A DNA stretch of 64,000 nucleotides from Bifidobacterium catenulatum DSM 16992 = JCM 1194 = LMG 11043 (lineage in GTDB: Bacteria; Actinomycetota; Actinomycetes; Actinomycetales; Bifidobacteriaceae), in contig NZ_AP012325.1 in assembly GCF_001025195.1 (NCBI RefSeq), positions 992,001-1,056,000 of the forward strand. Direction: 5' to 3'. Position numbers and translations under genes: made by a program. Shown one piece after another: positions 53,924-63,640 of this stretch. The notes beneath the pieces were generated by a model. It ran no database searches. It was given only the letters and a program-made list of their open reading frames with translations, and was not told the DNA's origin. How positions within the stretch are numbered: the first letter of the stretch is position 1; every line of letters starts with the position of its first letter.

Positions 53924-55738
53924 ATGTACAAGGAATACACGCGGCCTTTGGAACAGCAGATTGACACAGACAAAAATATTTTCTCGGTGCTTGAGGAACG
54001 AGTGAACCGTACTCCAAACGATTCTTTGGTGGAATACAAGAATGAGCATGGCGAGTGGGCGTCGTTCAGCGCCACCGAGTTCCGAGACAAGGTCATCGCC
54101 ATCGCCAAAGGCCTGATCGCCCAGGGCATCATGCCCGGCGACTCGGTATCCATCATCTCTCACACATGCTGGCAGTGGACTGCGCTTGACGTGGCGATCA
54201 TGTCGATTGGCGCGCTCACCGTCCCCGTATACGAGACGAATTCGCCCGCGCAGGTTAAAATGATCTTCAACGACGCCAACGTCAAAATGGCGTTCGCTGA
54301 AGATGACGCGCAACGCGACAAGATCGAATCTATCAGAAGCGAATGCTCCAATCTTGGCGACATCTATGTCATCGGGCTTGACGCGATTGACACGATGGTC
54401 GAATACGGTCATGCCGTGTCCGACGCCGAATTCCAAGAGCGCGAACATGCGGTCAAAGGCTCGGACCTCGCCACCATCGTGTACACCTCCGGTTCCACCG
54501 GCACGCCGAAAGGCATTGAGCTCACCCACTCCAATTTCGTGTTCATCACCTATTCCGGCATCAACTCCATGCCTGATATCGCGATGAAGCCGAACCGTCG
54601 TCTGCTGCTGTTCCTTCCGTTGGCACATGTGTTCGCCCGCTACATGCAGTTCTTCTGCTTCGCCGGCAATGTTTCGCTTGGTCTGTCCGGCAACCTGAAG
54701 ACGATCCTGGCTGATTTCAAGGCGTTCAAGCCGACGTTCATCCTTGCCGTGCCGCGTATCTTCGAAAAGATTTACAATGCGGCGTCGCAGAAGGCCGGCG
54801 ACGGCCTCAAAGGACGTATTTTCGCAGGTGCCACACAGACGGCGCGCGACTGGTCGCACGCACAGCAGTCAGGCGAAGGTATTCCGGTTGTCTTGAATCT
54901 CAAGCGTGCGTTGTACAACAAGCTGGTGTACTCTTCGATCATGGACGTGTTCGGCGGTCATGTGGAATACGCGGTTTCCGGAGGCGCTCCGCTTGATTCA
55001 TCCATCGCGCATTTCTTCAATGGCATCGGACTGCCGCTGCTGGAAGGCTACGGCATGACCGAAACCTGCGCTCCGTCAAGCGTCAATCCGACCTCTGGAT
55101 ACAAGATTGGCACCATCGGACTGCCACTGCAGGGCGTGACCATGGGCGTCGACGAGGAAGGCGAGCTGTGCATCAAGAGCCCGGCCGTATGCGCCGGCTA
55201 CCACAACAATCCCGACGTCACCAAGCAGCAGATCGTCAACGGGTGGCTGCATACCGGTGATCTTGGTTCCATCGACGACGAAGGCTTTGTCTCCATCGTC
55301 GGACGTAAGAAGGACCTCATCATCACCGCCGGCGGCAAGAACGTCTCCCCATGCGAAATGGAAGCATCGATCATGACGTCGCCCGTGGTGAGCCAATGCG
55401 TGATGATCGGCGACCGTAAGCCGTTCATAGCGGCCATCATTTCGTTGGATCTTGGCGAAACGAACGCATGGCTTGCGTCGAAGGGCGCGGAATGCGTGAC
55501 ATCCCTCGAGGAGGCCTCCCGCAATCCGATCGTGCGCGCCGAAGTGGAACGTGCCGTCAACAAAGCCAACGAGCTCGCATCCCGTGCCGAATCAATCCGT
55601 AAATTCGAAATCGTGCCGGACGAGTTCACCGAAGAAAACGGCTTGGTCACGCCGAGCCTGAAGGCACGCCGTCAGGCGGTGGTTGACCATTACCGCACGC
55701 TGATTGACACCGTCATCTACGTTCCGAAGAACAAGTAA
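53924..55738 (+). CDS. fadD: long-chain fatty acid CoA ligase (AMP-binding)
   Basis: 604 residues from ATG 53924 after AGGGGAG. ATP motif IVYTSGSTGTPKGIELTHSN, LEGYGMTETCAPSS, and TGDLGSIDDEGFVSIVGRKKDLIITAGG (in parts) define the ANL superfamily, long-chain subgroup. It activates fatty acids to acyl-CoA, probably for membrane lipid reuse since bifidobacteria lack beta-oxidation. It stands alone and is followed by a strong terminator. Confidence 0.92.
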   Translation: MYKEYTRPLEQQIDTDKNIFSVLEERVNRTPNDSLVEYKNEHGEWASFSATEFRDKVIAIAKGLIAQGIMPGDSVSIISHTCWQWTALDVAIMSIGALTVPVYETNSPAQVKMIFNDANVKMAFAEDDAQRDKIESIRSECSNLGDIYVIGLDAIDTMVEYGHAVSDAEFQEREHAVKGSDLATIVYTSGSTGTPKGIELTHSNFVFITYSGINSMPDIAMKPNRRLLLFLPLAHVFARYMQFFCFAGNVSLGLSGNLKTILADFKAFKPTFILAVPRIFEKIYNAASQKAGDGLKGRIFAGATQTARDWSHAQQSGEGIPVVLNLKRALYNKLVYSSIMDVFGGHVEYAVSGGAPLDSSIAHFFNGIGLPLLEGYGMTETCAPSSVNPTSGYKIGTIGLPLQGVTMGVDEEGELCIKSPAVCAGYHNNPDVTKQQIVNGWLHTGDLGSIDDEGFVSIVGRKKDLIITAGGKNVSPCEMEASIMTSPVVSQCVMIGDRKPFIAAIISLDLGETNAWLASKGAECVTSLEEASRNPIVRAEVERAVNKANELASRAESIRKFEIVPDEFTEENGLVTPSLKARRQAVVDHYRTLIDTVIYVPKNK

Positions 55739-55779
55739 AATGCGATGATCGTCGGTAGGAACGCGCCGGCTTCAACATA

Positions 55780-55825
55780 AAAAAGCTGGCTTCCGTCGCA
55801 GCGGTTCGACGGAAGCCAGCTTTTT
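55780..55825. terminator. strong bidirectional terminator
   Basis: A perfect 19-bp stem (55780-55798 with 55807-55825), 8-base loop, A-run before and T-run after. It serves the acyl-CoA ligase from the left and the lipoprotein gene from the right. Confidence 0.96.
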
Positions 55826-55879
55826 CTATCTCTTGTCGGACTTCCTATGCCTGATAATCCGGATTACCTTGTCGCCGGT

Positions 55880-57412
55880 TTACAAGCCTGCTTCGGCGAG
55901 CGAGATATATCCCGGTTCGATCAGCGTTTTCTTCAGATTGCTGGCACTGACCGCAAGCGCCTCTTCTTGGATGGTCGGCACTTTCTCGTCTTCCATGGCG
56001 ACGGATGAGATGAACGTCAGCTTCGCAAGCTTGCCCGACGTGTTAAGCTGCACGCAGGTCTGTGCGATGTCGGATGCCAAGGTCTTGCGATTTTCCAAAG
56101 CGGTCATCCACTGTTTGCCGTTCACGATATTCGGTATGGAGCTGACGTAGGCGCCGTAACCGGTGATGATCGGCCATTGCGAGTTCTGCTCGTCAAGGGA
56201 ATCGCTGGTATCCTCCGTACCGGAATCGCCGTCATCGGATTCAGGCGCCTGCGCAGGATCGGGAACGGACTGTTTTTTCAAGTCTTTCTTGCCGGTGATA
56301 TTGTCTACGATGCCGGAAATGGTGATGGATGGGTTGATGTCGGCCGCCGAACCGGTGTATCCAAGATCATTGAGCTCTTCGGAAACATAACCGGCCACAT
56401 AATCATTGCAGGAGATGATACCGTCGATGCGGGTATGACGCGATGTGTCCTTGTCCATGCCAAGACGTTTGGCGAGCGTGGATTTGACCCGCTCGCTTTT
56501 CGCCGCATCGAACGCTACAGACACCCAATCGGATTCCGTACTCGACGAGGTCAGCGTGCCGGACGGGGAAACGGCCTTTCCGTCTTTGAAATACGGTCCA
56601 AGCACCGACCAAATACCTTTGAACACGTCTTGCGCGAAAGTCGCGTCTACTGTGTTACCGCTTTCATCGGCGGCATCGTAGGGGAGTAGCACTTCGATAT
56701 GCTTCGGATTGTCGGAGCTGGTTTTGTCGAGTTCAAGCTTGCTGACCAGCTGCTTGGCCTGCAGTTGGCCGACTTGCTCGGCCGTGGTCATCGGTGCGTA
56801 CACATCCGGAGTGAAACCCTGCAGCGTGTTCGACACTAACACGACTTTCATGCCCTCGTTTTGAGCGAGCTGCAATGCGGAAACCAAGCGTTCTGCGGAT
56901 TGGGCGTAATCCTGGGCGTCTTCGTCAGAGGAGTTCCCATCCCATGTGATGTCGTGCGACGCGTAGTCTCCATACTGGCGGTCGGATTCGGTGGTGTCGG
57001 CCACCGGCGCCACTACCAGAGTGGTTTTGTCGGAGGAACCTGCATCGTCGCTGGTGCTGTTGACGTGGTTCACCACATAATCCTGTACGCTTTGGCTTTG
57101 CTTGTCGAGGCTCGACGCCGTTTTGACGGTGATGTTAGAGCCCTTGACGTCGTTATCTTTTAAAGATGAGACTATTTCCGGCACTAATTTTTCCCATTTG
57201 CTCAAAGGCGTCTGCTGGGAGATGGTAATGCCATCCGAAGGGGTGAAGATCACCACGTTGCCGGCATCGACGGTAGTGGTGGTGCCGGTGGATTCCGCTT
57301 CATGCGATTGCGTTTCATTGTCGGATGAGCAGGCGCCCATGGCCATGATGAGCGAGGTCGATGCCAACAGTGCGAACAGACGTTTCGTCACAGTCGTGCG
57401 GTGCAGTGTCAT
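55880..57412 (-). CDS. secreted lipoprotein, periplasmic sugar-binding-like
   Basis: 510 residues. Signal peptide with lipobox MAMGAC near residue 27, then a Ser/Thr/Glu-rich linker. The body has the two-domain pattern of type I solute-binding proteins (VVIFTPSDGITISQQTP, MKVVLVSNTLQGFTPDVYAP, HTRIDGIISCNDYVAGYVSEELNDLGY in parts), resembling a sugar ABC transporter binding protein. No permease or ATPase gene is beside it, so it may work with a remote transporter or as a sensor. An acidic insert near residues 380-400 (ESDDGDSGTEDTSDSLDE) is unusual. Confidence 0.75.
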   Translation of the reverse strand: MTLHRTTVTKRLFALLASTSLIMAMGACSSDNETQSHEAESTGTTTTVDAGNVVIFTPSDGITISQQTPLSKWEKLVPEIVSSLKDNDVKGSNITVKTASSLDKQSQSVQDYVVNHVNSTSDDAGSSDKTTLVVAPVADTTESDRQYGDYASHDITWDGNSSDEDAQDYAQSAERLVSALQLAQNEGMKVVLVSNTLQGFTPDVYAPMTTAEQVGQLQAKQLVSKLELDKTSSDNPKHIEVLLPYDAADESGNTVDATFAQDVFKGIWSVLGPYFKDGKAVSPSGTLTSSSTESDWVSVAFDAAKSERVKSTLAKRLGMDKDTSRHTRIDGIISCNDYVAGYVSEELNDLGYTGSAADINPSITISGIVDNITGKKDLKKQSVPDPAQAPESDDGDSGTEDTSDSLDEQNSQWPIITGYGAYVSSIPNIVNGKQWMTALENRKTLASDIAQTCVQLNTSGKLAKLTFISSVAMEDEKVPTIQEEALAVSASNLKKTLIEPGYISLAEAGL

Positions 57413-57477
57413 GCCGTTTCCTTCATGAAAATCGAATGATGATTCCTATGCTGAGCTCTGATTGTAATATCTGGACG

Positions 57478-57523
57478 TCAAAAAGGGCTGGATATGCGTG
57501 TGAACCATACATATCCAGCCCTT
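57478..57523 (-). terminator. terminator of icd
   Basis: On -, AAGGGCTGGATATG pairs with CATATCCAGCCCTT, 14 bp, 13-base loop, followed by TTTTTG. It lies 45 bases after the icd stop. Confidence 0.93.
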
Positions 57524-57567
57524 GATCCTGCTGTCGGCCGTTCAGCCGAAGGTTATTCGGCTGAGGA

Positions 57568-58788
57568 TTATTCGGCCAGAGCCTTGGCGAGATTCTCGTC
57601 CAAAGCGTTCATGAAGCCTTCGGTGTCAAGCCAGGCCTGATCCGGACCAACGAGCATGGCGAGATCCTTGGTCATCTGGCCGCCTTCAACGGTAGACACG
57701 ATGACCTTCTCCAATGTTTCGGCGAAATACTTGACTTCCGGAGTGTTATCCAAGTCGGCGCGGTGCTTGAGACCGCCGGTCCAAGCGAAAATCGATGCGA
57801 TCGGATTGGTGGAAGTCTTCTCGCCCTTCTGCCAGCGACGATAGTGGCGGGTCACGGTGCCGTGTGCGGCCTCGGCCTCGACGGTCTGGCCGTCAGGGGT
57901 CATGAGCACGGAGGTCATGAGGCCGAGAGAGCCGAAGCCTTGCGCCACGGAATCGGACTGCACGTCGCCATCATAGTTCTTGCAGGCCCAAATGTAGCCG
58001 CCATGCCACTTGAGGGAGCTGGCCACCATGTCGTCGATCAGACGATGCTCATAGGTCAGGCCCGCTGCGGCGTACTTGTCTTTGTATTCGTTTTCGAACA
58101 CTTCGGCGAACGTATCCTTGAACTGGCCGTCGTAGGCCTTGAGAATCGTGTTCTTGGTGGAAAGATATACCGGATAGCCGCGCATCAGACCATAGTTAAA
58201 GCAGGCGCGGGCGAAACCACGGATGGAATCGTTCACGTTGTACTGCACCTGGGCCACGCCGCCGTCGGCGCCATAGTTGTACACGACATGCTCGATCGGC
58301 TCGGAACCATCTTCCGGAGTGAAGGTGACGGTGAGCGTGCCTGCCCCTGGAACCTTGAAATCAGTGGCCTTATACTGGTCGCCGAACGCATGGCGGGCTA
58401 CTACGATCGGCTTGGTCCAGCCGGGAACCAGGCGCGGAACGTTGCTCATCACGATCGGCTCGCGGAAGATGGTTCCGCCGAGAATATTGCGGATGGTGCC
58501 ATTGGGGGACTTCCACATCTTCTTTAGGCCGAATTCCTTGACACGCGCCTCGTCCGGTGTGATGGTGGCGCACTTCACGCCGACATGTTCACGCTGGATG
58601 GCCTTCGCCGCGTCGACGGTCACCTGATCATCGGTGGCATCGCGGTTTTCGATGCCGAGATCGTAATATTCGAGATCCACGTCGAGGTATGGAAGGATCA
58701 GGCGATTCTTGATGTCTTTCCAGATGACGCGGGTCATTTCGTCGCCGTCGAGTTCGACGACCTTGCCTTCGACCTTGATTTTGGCCAT
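57568..58788 (-). CDS. icd: NADP-dependent isocitrate dehydrogenase
   Basis: 406 residues. [37 protein letters not shown] and [26 protein letters not shown] (in parts) mark the eukaryotic-type homodimeric enzyme. It turns isocitrate to 2-oxoglutarate, giving NADPH and the carbon skeleton for glutamate, the function that matters in a bacterium with an incomplete TCA cycle. Ribosome site GGAGGGCAAC before the start. It is divergent from guaB3. Confidence 0.95.
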   Translation of the reverse strand: MAKIKVEGKVVELDGDEMTRVIWKDIKNRLILPYLDVDLEYYDLGIENRDATDDQVTVDAAKAIQREHVGVKCATITPDEARVKEFGLKKMWKSPNGTIRNILGGTIFREPIVMSNVPRLVPGWTKPIVVARHAFGDQYKATDFKVPGAGTLTVTFTPEDGSEPIEHVVYNYGADGGVAQVQYNVNDSIRGFARACFNYGLMRGYPVYLSTKNTILKAYDGQFKDTFAEVFENEYKDKYAAAGLTYEHRLIDDMVASSLKWHGGYIWACKNYDGDVQSDSVAQGFGSLGLMTSVLMTPDGQTVEAEAAHGTVTRHYRRWQKGEKTSTNPIASIFAWTGGLKHRADLDNTPEVKYFAETLEKVIVSTVEGGQMTKDLAMLVGPDQAWLDTEGFMNALDENLAKALAE

Positions 58789-58934
58789 GTGTTGCCCTCC
58801 TGTCGGGATTGAAGGTGATAAGTTCCTGTCTTATAACAAACGTGTTAACGACACCTGTTAATGTCCAAAAAACTGGGAGACGGCAGGTGACACGCTCTTG
58901 CGTACTGTCATTGCTGAGCATTAGCCTTGAAAAC

Positions 58935-60053
58935 ATGTCTCAGGAAATTGAAATCGGTTTGGGCAAGAAGGGCCGTCTGGCATACTCTCTGGACGACGTT
59001 TCCATCGTTCCCTCCCGTCGTACTCGCGATCCGCAGGATGTGTCCACTTCTTGGCAGGTTGACGCTTATGAATTCGATGTGCCGGTCATCGGCGCGCCGA
59101 TGGATTCGGTGACCAGCCCGGCCACCGCCATCGCCATGGGCAAGATGGGCGCGCTCGGTGTGCTCGATCTCGAAGGCTTGTGGACCCGCTACGACGATCC
59201 GCAGCCGCTGCTCGACGAAATCGCCGAGCTGCCGGCCGAACGCGCGACCGAGCGCATTCAGCAGATCTACACCGAGCCGATCAAGCCGGAGCTCATTGTC
59301 GAGCGTCTGCATGAGATTCGCGATGCCGGCGTCACCGTTGCGGGCGCACTGTCCCCGCAACGCACGCAGGACTATTATTCGACCGTGCTCGAAGCGGGCG
59401 TCGACCTGTTCGTCATCCGTGGCACGGTTGTTTCCGCCGAGCATGTCTCCCAGGATCACGAGCCGTTGAACCTGAAGAAGTTCATCTACGATTTGGATGT
59501 GCCCGTCATCGTCGGTGGCGCCGCCAACTATACCGCGGCTCTGCATCTGATGCGTACCGGCGCGGCCGGCGTGCTTGTCGGCTTCGGTGGCGGCGCGGTA
59601 TCCGCGAACCGCAACACCATCGGTGTCCACGCTCCGATGGCCACCGCCATCGCAGATGTGGCGGAAGCACGCCGTGACTACATGGACGAATCCGGCGGCC
59701 GTTACGTCCAAGTGATCGCCGATGGCGGCATGGGCGACTCCGGCAGCTTCATCAAGGCGTTCGCGCTTGGTGCCGATGCCGTGATGCTTGGCTCCCCGCT
59801 GGCTCGTGCCGAGGAAGCTCCGGGCAAGGGCATGCATTGGGGTGCCGAGGCCCGTCATCAGACGCTTCCGCGCGGCTTCCGCACGAATGTCGGCACCGTC
59901 GGCACTCTGGAAGATATCATGTTCGGCCCCAGCCACAATGCGGACGGCACCACCAATTACATTGGCGCGCTCCGTCGTGCCATGGCGACCACCGGCTATG
60001 TCGATCTCAAGAGCTTCCAGCGTTGCCCAGTCACGGTCGCTCCGACCCGCTGA
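58935..60053 (+). CDS. guaB3: GuaB3-family IMP dehydrogenase-related protein
   Basis: 372 residues from ATG 58935; the ribosome site is weak. It has the IMPDH/GMPR barrel (AYSLDDVSIVPSRRTRDPQDV, GAPMDSVTSPATAIAMGKMG in parts, VIVGGAANYTAALHLM) but no CBS domains, and the catalytic-Cys loop reads GFGGGAVSANRN, without Cys. This is the usual form of the actinobacterial GuaB3 group, whose reaction is not the ordinary IMPDH one or is unclear. The end RRAMATTGYVDLKSFQRCPV is also typical. Confidence 0.9.
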   Translation: MSQEIEIGLGKKGRLAYSLDDVSIVPSRRTRDPQDVSTSWQVDAYEFDVPVIGAPMDSVTSPATAIAMGKMGALGVLDLEGLWTRYDDPQPLLDEIAELPAERATERIQQIYTEPIKPELIVERLHEIRDAGVTVAGALSPQRTQDYYSTVLEAGVDLFVIRGTVVSAEHVSQDHEPLNLKKFIYDLDVPVIVGGAANYTAALHLMRTGAAGVLVGFGGGAVSANRNTIGVHAPMATAIADVAEARRDYMDESGGRYVQVIADGGMGDSGSFIKAFALGADAVMLGSPLARAEEAPGKGMHWGAEARHQTLPRGFRTNVGTVGTLEDIMFGPSHNADGTTNYIGALRRAMATTGYVDLKSFQRCPVTVAPTR

Positions 60054-60089
60054 ACGGGCTTCGCGGTAAGGCCTGAATAACGGTTCATT

Positions 60090-60123
60090 GATCCTGCAGC
60101 GTCATGCTGCAGGATCTTTTTTT
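60090..60123 (+). terminator. terminator of guaB3
   Basis: GATCCTGCAGC (60090-60100) pairs with GCTGCAGGATC (60106-60116), 5-base loop, then seven T. Confidence 0.95.
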
Positions 60124-60202
60124 GTTATGTTTCCCCGGCTAAGAAAGTCAGGTTGGAATGATTAAGTTATACATCGCAAATGAAGTAGCGGAGGTGAGAT
60201 GA

Positions 60203-60793
60203 ATGGCAGCGCGTAGAAGTGGCGATCCCCGACGCTTGGATCCGTTGTCCGGACGATTCACAGATTTCATCGTGATCGACACGGAAACAACCGGATTGAG
60301 CGTGCGCAAAGGCGCCAGGCTCATTGAAATCGGCGCGGTCAAAATTCACAACGATGAGCTGGTCGACGAATTCGACCAGCTCATCAACCCGTTCGAACAC
60401 ATCCCATCAAGAATCACTGGTTTGACGGGAATCGACGATGGCATGCTGCTCGGCAAACCGGATGTGCGTGAAGTCATGGATGAGTTTGCACGCTGGTGTT
60501 CGGACACGGCCGTGGTCATGGCGCACAATGCGTCCTTCGACATGTCGTTCCTCGACAATGCTGTACAGCTCGCTTACGCGGATCGGGACGCGCGCTTCGC
60601 ACACCATTTCGTCGACACATTGGATCTCAGCCGTCGGCTGCATCCGGAAAAACGAACCCACAAGGTTTCCACCCTCATCGTCGACTACCACATCGCCGAC
60701 ATGGAGGAGCACCGCGCATTGTCCGACGCCAAGCAGGAGTGGATGCTGTATCGCGCCATGCGTGACGAGGCCGAGCTGCTCGGCATGCTCTGA
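60203..60793 (+). CDS. DnaQ-like 3'-5' exonuclease
   Basis: 196 residues. ExoI IVIDTETTGL, ExoII MAHNASFDMSFL and ExoIII HRALSDAKQEW give the DEDDh active residues. It resembles the stand-alone epsilon-like exonucleases or the N-terminal exonuclease of PolC-type enzymes. A proofreading or DNA repair role is possible. GGAGGTGAG precedes ATG 60203; an overlapping ATG at 60199 is out of frame. Confidence 0.87.
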   Translation: MAARRSGDPRRLDPLSGRFTDFIVIDTETTGLSVRKGARLIEIGAVKIHNDELVDEFDQLINPFEHIPSRITGLTGIDDGMLLGKPDVREVMDEFARWCSDTAVVMAHNASFDMSFLDNAVQLAYADRDARFAHHFVDTLDLSRRLHPEKRTHKVSTLIVDYHIADMEEHRALSDAKQEWMLYRAMRDEAELLGML

Positions 60794-60861
60794 CAGTCTA
60801 ACGTCGTTCGAATACTTCGATCCGGTATTCTCCCACAGGTGTCTGTTGATTGGTGGATGGA

Positions 60862-61958
60862 TTATTTGTTCGGCTTCGTGCCGCAGCAGGCGTCATCTCC
60901 GCTGGCGGAGAGCACTGCGTTGGGAGCAAAGTTCAGAGTGAAACCACTCTGTTGTTGGGAGACGTTGGCTGAATCGAATTTGGCGTCATTCGTGATATTT
61001 GTCCTCTGCGAGGGCCCTGTCCCGGTTAGGGCCTGCGTGGAGGTTTGCCTGAATTGTTCGCCGTCGTTGAGGTCGTCGGAATATTCTTTGCGCCCATAGT
61101 AGAGGTCGGTATCCAGCTGATGCTCGGTCTGCGCGACGATTACTGCGGTATTGGCTGCACCAGCGACATTCAGCGCGGTGCGGCCCATGTCGACGATCTG
61201 GCTGATCGGCTGGCTGATCGCGATGAATGGAATCGGCAGACCAGCTGCGGCGAACAATGAGGTGGCGGTGATGGTGGCGGTGCCGGGCACGCCCACGGTT
61301 CCTATCGAGACCAGCAGCGTAAGCACCACAAGGAACAGGTATTGTGCGGGGGAGTAGTTCAACCCTTGCGCATGGACAGCGAACACCGCCAGCAGCATCG
61401 GCCATACGCCTGCGCATCCGGGCATGCCGAGGTTAGCTCCCAATCCGGCAACGAACGAGGCGATGTCTCCTGGAACAGCTGCAGAACGATCGCGATGTTG
61501 TGTGGAAACAGGTTGACGATGGTGTCGAGAACGGCAGGAACGTCATTGTTTGTAATCGCTCGGCAAGGTGTAGTGGAAACCACGCCCCAGCTGGAACGCT
61601 TGTGCCAGGATTAGCGTAAGTAGCGAAGCCGTCGCGGTGTTAAGTAGCAGGAAGAAACGGTTTTCGCACCAATATTCTTTAAGCGTATGGATTCTCCAAG
61701 GTTCGTGATGCTGGAGATGATGCTGAACAGCAGCAGTGGAACCACCAGTGCGGTAATTGCATTGGACCAGATGGAACCCACCGCACCGACATAATCGGTA
61801 TGGCCTTTGAAAGCAATTCCCAAAATGATGCCGAATACCGTTGCAAGCAGCACGCGTGTAGTAAACTTTGCATTTTTCTTACGTTTGAGGAACGATAGGA
61901 CGGCGAACAGGATCGCGGCTACGCCGAGCACGATCCAATCATATGAGATATTTGACAT
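60862..61958 (-). pseudogene. broken cation:dicarboxylate/cystine symporter (TcyP/GltP-like)
   Basis: The N-terminal part is intact from ATG 61958 (WIVLGVAAILFAVLSFLKRK, TALVVPLLLFSIISSITNLGES) to about 61620. A middle piece, NNDVPAVLDTIVNLFPHN, lies in another frame near 61500-61555. The C-terminal part (GTVGVPGTATITATSLFAAAG, PISQIVDMGRTALNVAGAAN) is in a third continuous frame to 60862. At least two frameshifts and one stop separate them, so no full transporter can be made. In the intact family the protein takes up dicarboxylates or cystine with sodium or protons. Confidence 0.85.
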
Positions 61959-62255
61959 TATTGTTATTCCCCTCCCAAGAATGATGATGCGTTACGTGGG
62001 ATACCCCCACGTTCATGTCGGACATCAATCTATCCGCTCACTCTTCGGCGCAACGCCTTGTGGCTGTTGCCGTTTTATATAGTCGTTTATCAGACGGCAG
62101 TCATTACAAGACGTACAGGCTGACGTTCCAGTGTTCCGCAAGTCGCTCCAAGACGTGGTTGTTTTGCGTTTAGGGAGGGCTCGTTTTAATATGGGGCGTC
62201 GGATAACTGGCTTCGTGTCTGAATTTGTTAGGTCCTGAGGAATTGGAGATTAGAC
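61959..62255. other. 297-base divergent region before glmU
   Basis: No gene is supported. It contains GGGAGGGG-type ribosome site of the broken symporter at its left edge, a short symmetric stretch ACGTGGG..CCCCACGT at about 61993-62012, and the AT-rich stretch with the glmU promoter on the right. Nothing riboswitch-like was recognised. Confidence 0.4.
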
Positions 62256-63638
62256 ATGGCATTAAGCGCCGCGATTATTCTTGCGGCGGGTGAGGGTACC
62301 CGCATGCGTTCCAACAAGCCGAAAGTGTTGCACACTTTGGCTGGAAAGACGTTTTTGAACCGTGTGATGGATTCCGTGGCAGCGCTCGACCCTGAAACGT
62401 TGGCCGTGGTCGTGCACTACCAGGCGGAACGAGTCGCCGAAGCGGCCCGCTCCTACAATGAGCGTGTCACCATTGTCGACCAGGATGACATTCCCGGCAC
62501 CGGACGAGCCGTGCAGTGCGCCATGACGCAGTTGAAGGAGCAAGGCGGGCTTGACGGCTCGGTGCTGATCGCAGCTTCAGATATGCCGCTGCTCGACGCC
62601 GACACGTTGAACCAGTTGCTTGCCTTCCATGAGCAAAGCGGTAATGGTGCCACCGTGCTCACCACCATTCTTGACGATCCTACCGGCTATGGCCGCATCA
62701 TCCGCGACAGTGAAGGCAACGTGCTGCGCATTGTGGAACAGAAGGACGCCAACAGCAGCGAACTGGCCGTGCACGAAGTGAATACGTCCGTCTACGTGTT
62801 CGACGCCAAACTGCTGGATGAAGCGATCGCCAACCTCAAATCTAACAATGCTCAGGGAGAGTTCTACCTGACCGACGCGCTTGAAACCGCCAAAGCCAAC
62901 GGTGCCGTTGGTGCGTTCGCCGCCCCCGACCCGTTGAGCGTCGAAGGCGTCAACGACCGCGTGCAGCTTGCGGCGCTTGCCAAAGCCCACAACAAGCGCG
63001 TCTGCGAGCGTTGGATGCGTGAAGGCGTGACCATTCTCGACCCTGAAACCACGTGGATCGAAGATGACGTGCGCATCGAACGTGATGCCGTGATTCTTCC
63101 AGGATGTTTCCTCGAAGGCAACACGGTGATTGGCGAGGGTGCGCAGGTCGGTCCATACACGACGCTTATCAGTGCGGTCATCGATGCCGACGCCCGTGTG
63201 GAGCGTTCCCGCGTGCAGGAGAGCCATATTGGCCGCGCCGCCAACATCGGCCCGTGGACGTACTTGCGCCCGGGCAACGATCTTGGTGAAGAATCCAAGG
63301 CCGGCGCCTTCGTGGAAATGAAGAAGGCACACATCGGCAACGGCACCAAGGTGCCGCATCTGAGTTATGTGGGTGACGCCGACTTGGGCGAGCATACCAA
63401 CATCGGCGGCGGTACCATCACCGCCAACTATGATGGCGTGCACAAGCACCACACCACCATCGGATCGAACGTGCACGTCGGTGCCGGCAACCTGTTCGTG
63501 GCTCCTGTCGAAGTCGGCAGCGGTGTCACTACCGGCGCTGGTTCCGTGGTTCGCCACGACGTCCCGGACGATTCCATGGTCTATTCCGAAAACACACAAC
63601 ATGTAGTAGAGGGCTGGAAGCCCGAATGGGAGCGCTGA
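62256..63638 (+). CDS. glmU: bifunctional UDP-N-acetylglucosamine pyrophosphorylase / GlcN-1-P acetyltransferase
   Basis: 460 residues. The uridylyltransferase domain opens with IILAAGEGTRMRSNKPKVLH; the C-terminal left-handed beta-helix has GPWTYLRPGNDLGEESKAG, KVPHLSYVGDADLGEHTNIGGG (in parts) and NYDGVHKHHTTIG with the catalytic His and Lys. It makes UDP-GlcNAc for peptidoglycan. ATTGGAG precedes ATG 62256. rsfS starts two bases after its stop, an arrangement that suggests one transcript. Confidence 0.97.
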   Translation: MALSAAIILAAGEGTRMRSNKPKVLHTLAGKTFLNRVMDSVAALDPETLAVVVHYQAERVAEAARSYNERVTIVDQDDIPGTGRAVQCAMTQLKEQGGLDGSVLIAASDMPLLDADTLNQLLAFHEQSGNGATVLTTILDDPTGYGRIIRDSEGNVLRIVEQKDANSSELAVHEVNTSVYVFDAKLLDEAIANLKSNNAQGEFYLTDALETAKANGAVGAFAAPDPLSVEGVNDRVQLAALAKAHNKRVCERWMREGVTILDPETTWIEDDVRIERDAVILPGCFLEGNTVIGEGAQVGPYTTLISAVIDADARVERSRVQESHIGRAANIGPWTYLRPGNDLGEESKAGAFVEMKKAHIGNGTKVPHLSYVGDADLGEHTNIGGGTITANYDGVHKHHTTIGSNVHVGAGNLFVAPVEVGSGVTTGAGSVVRHDVPDDSMVYSENTQHVVEGWKPEWER

Positions 63639-63640
63639 AT

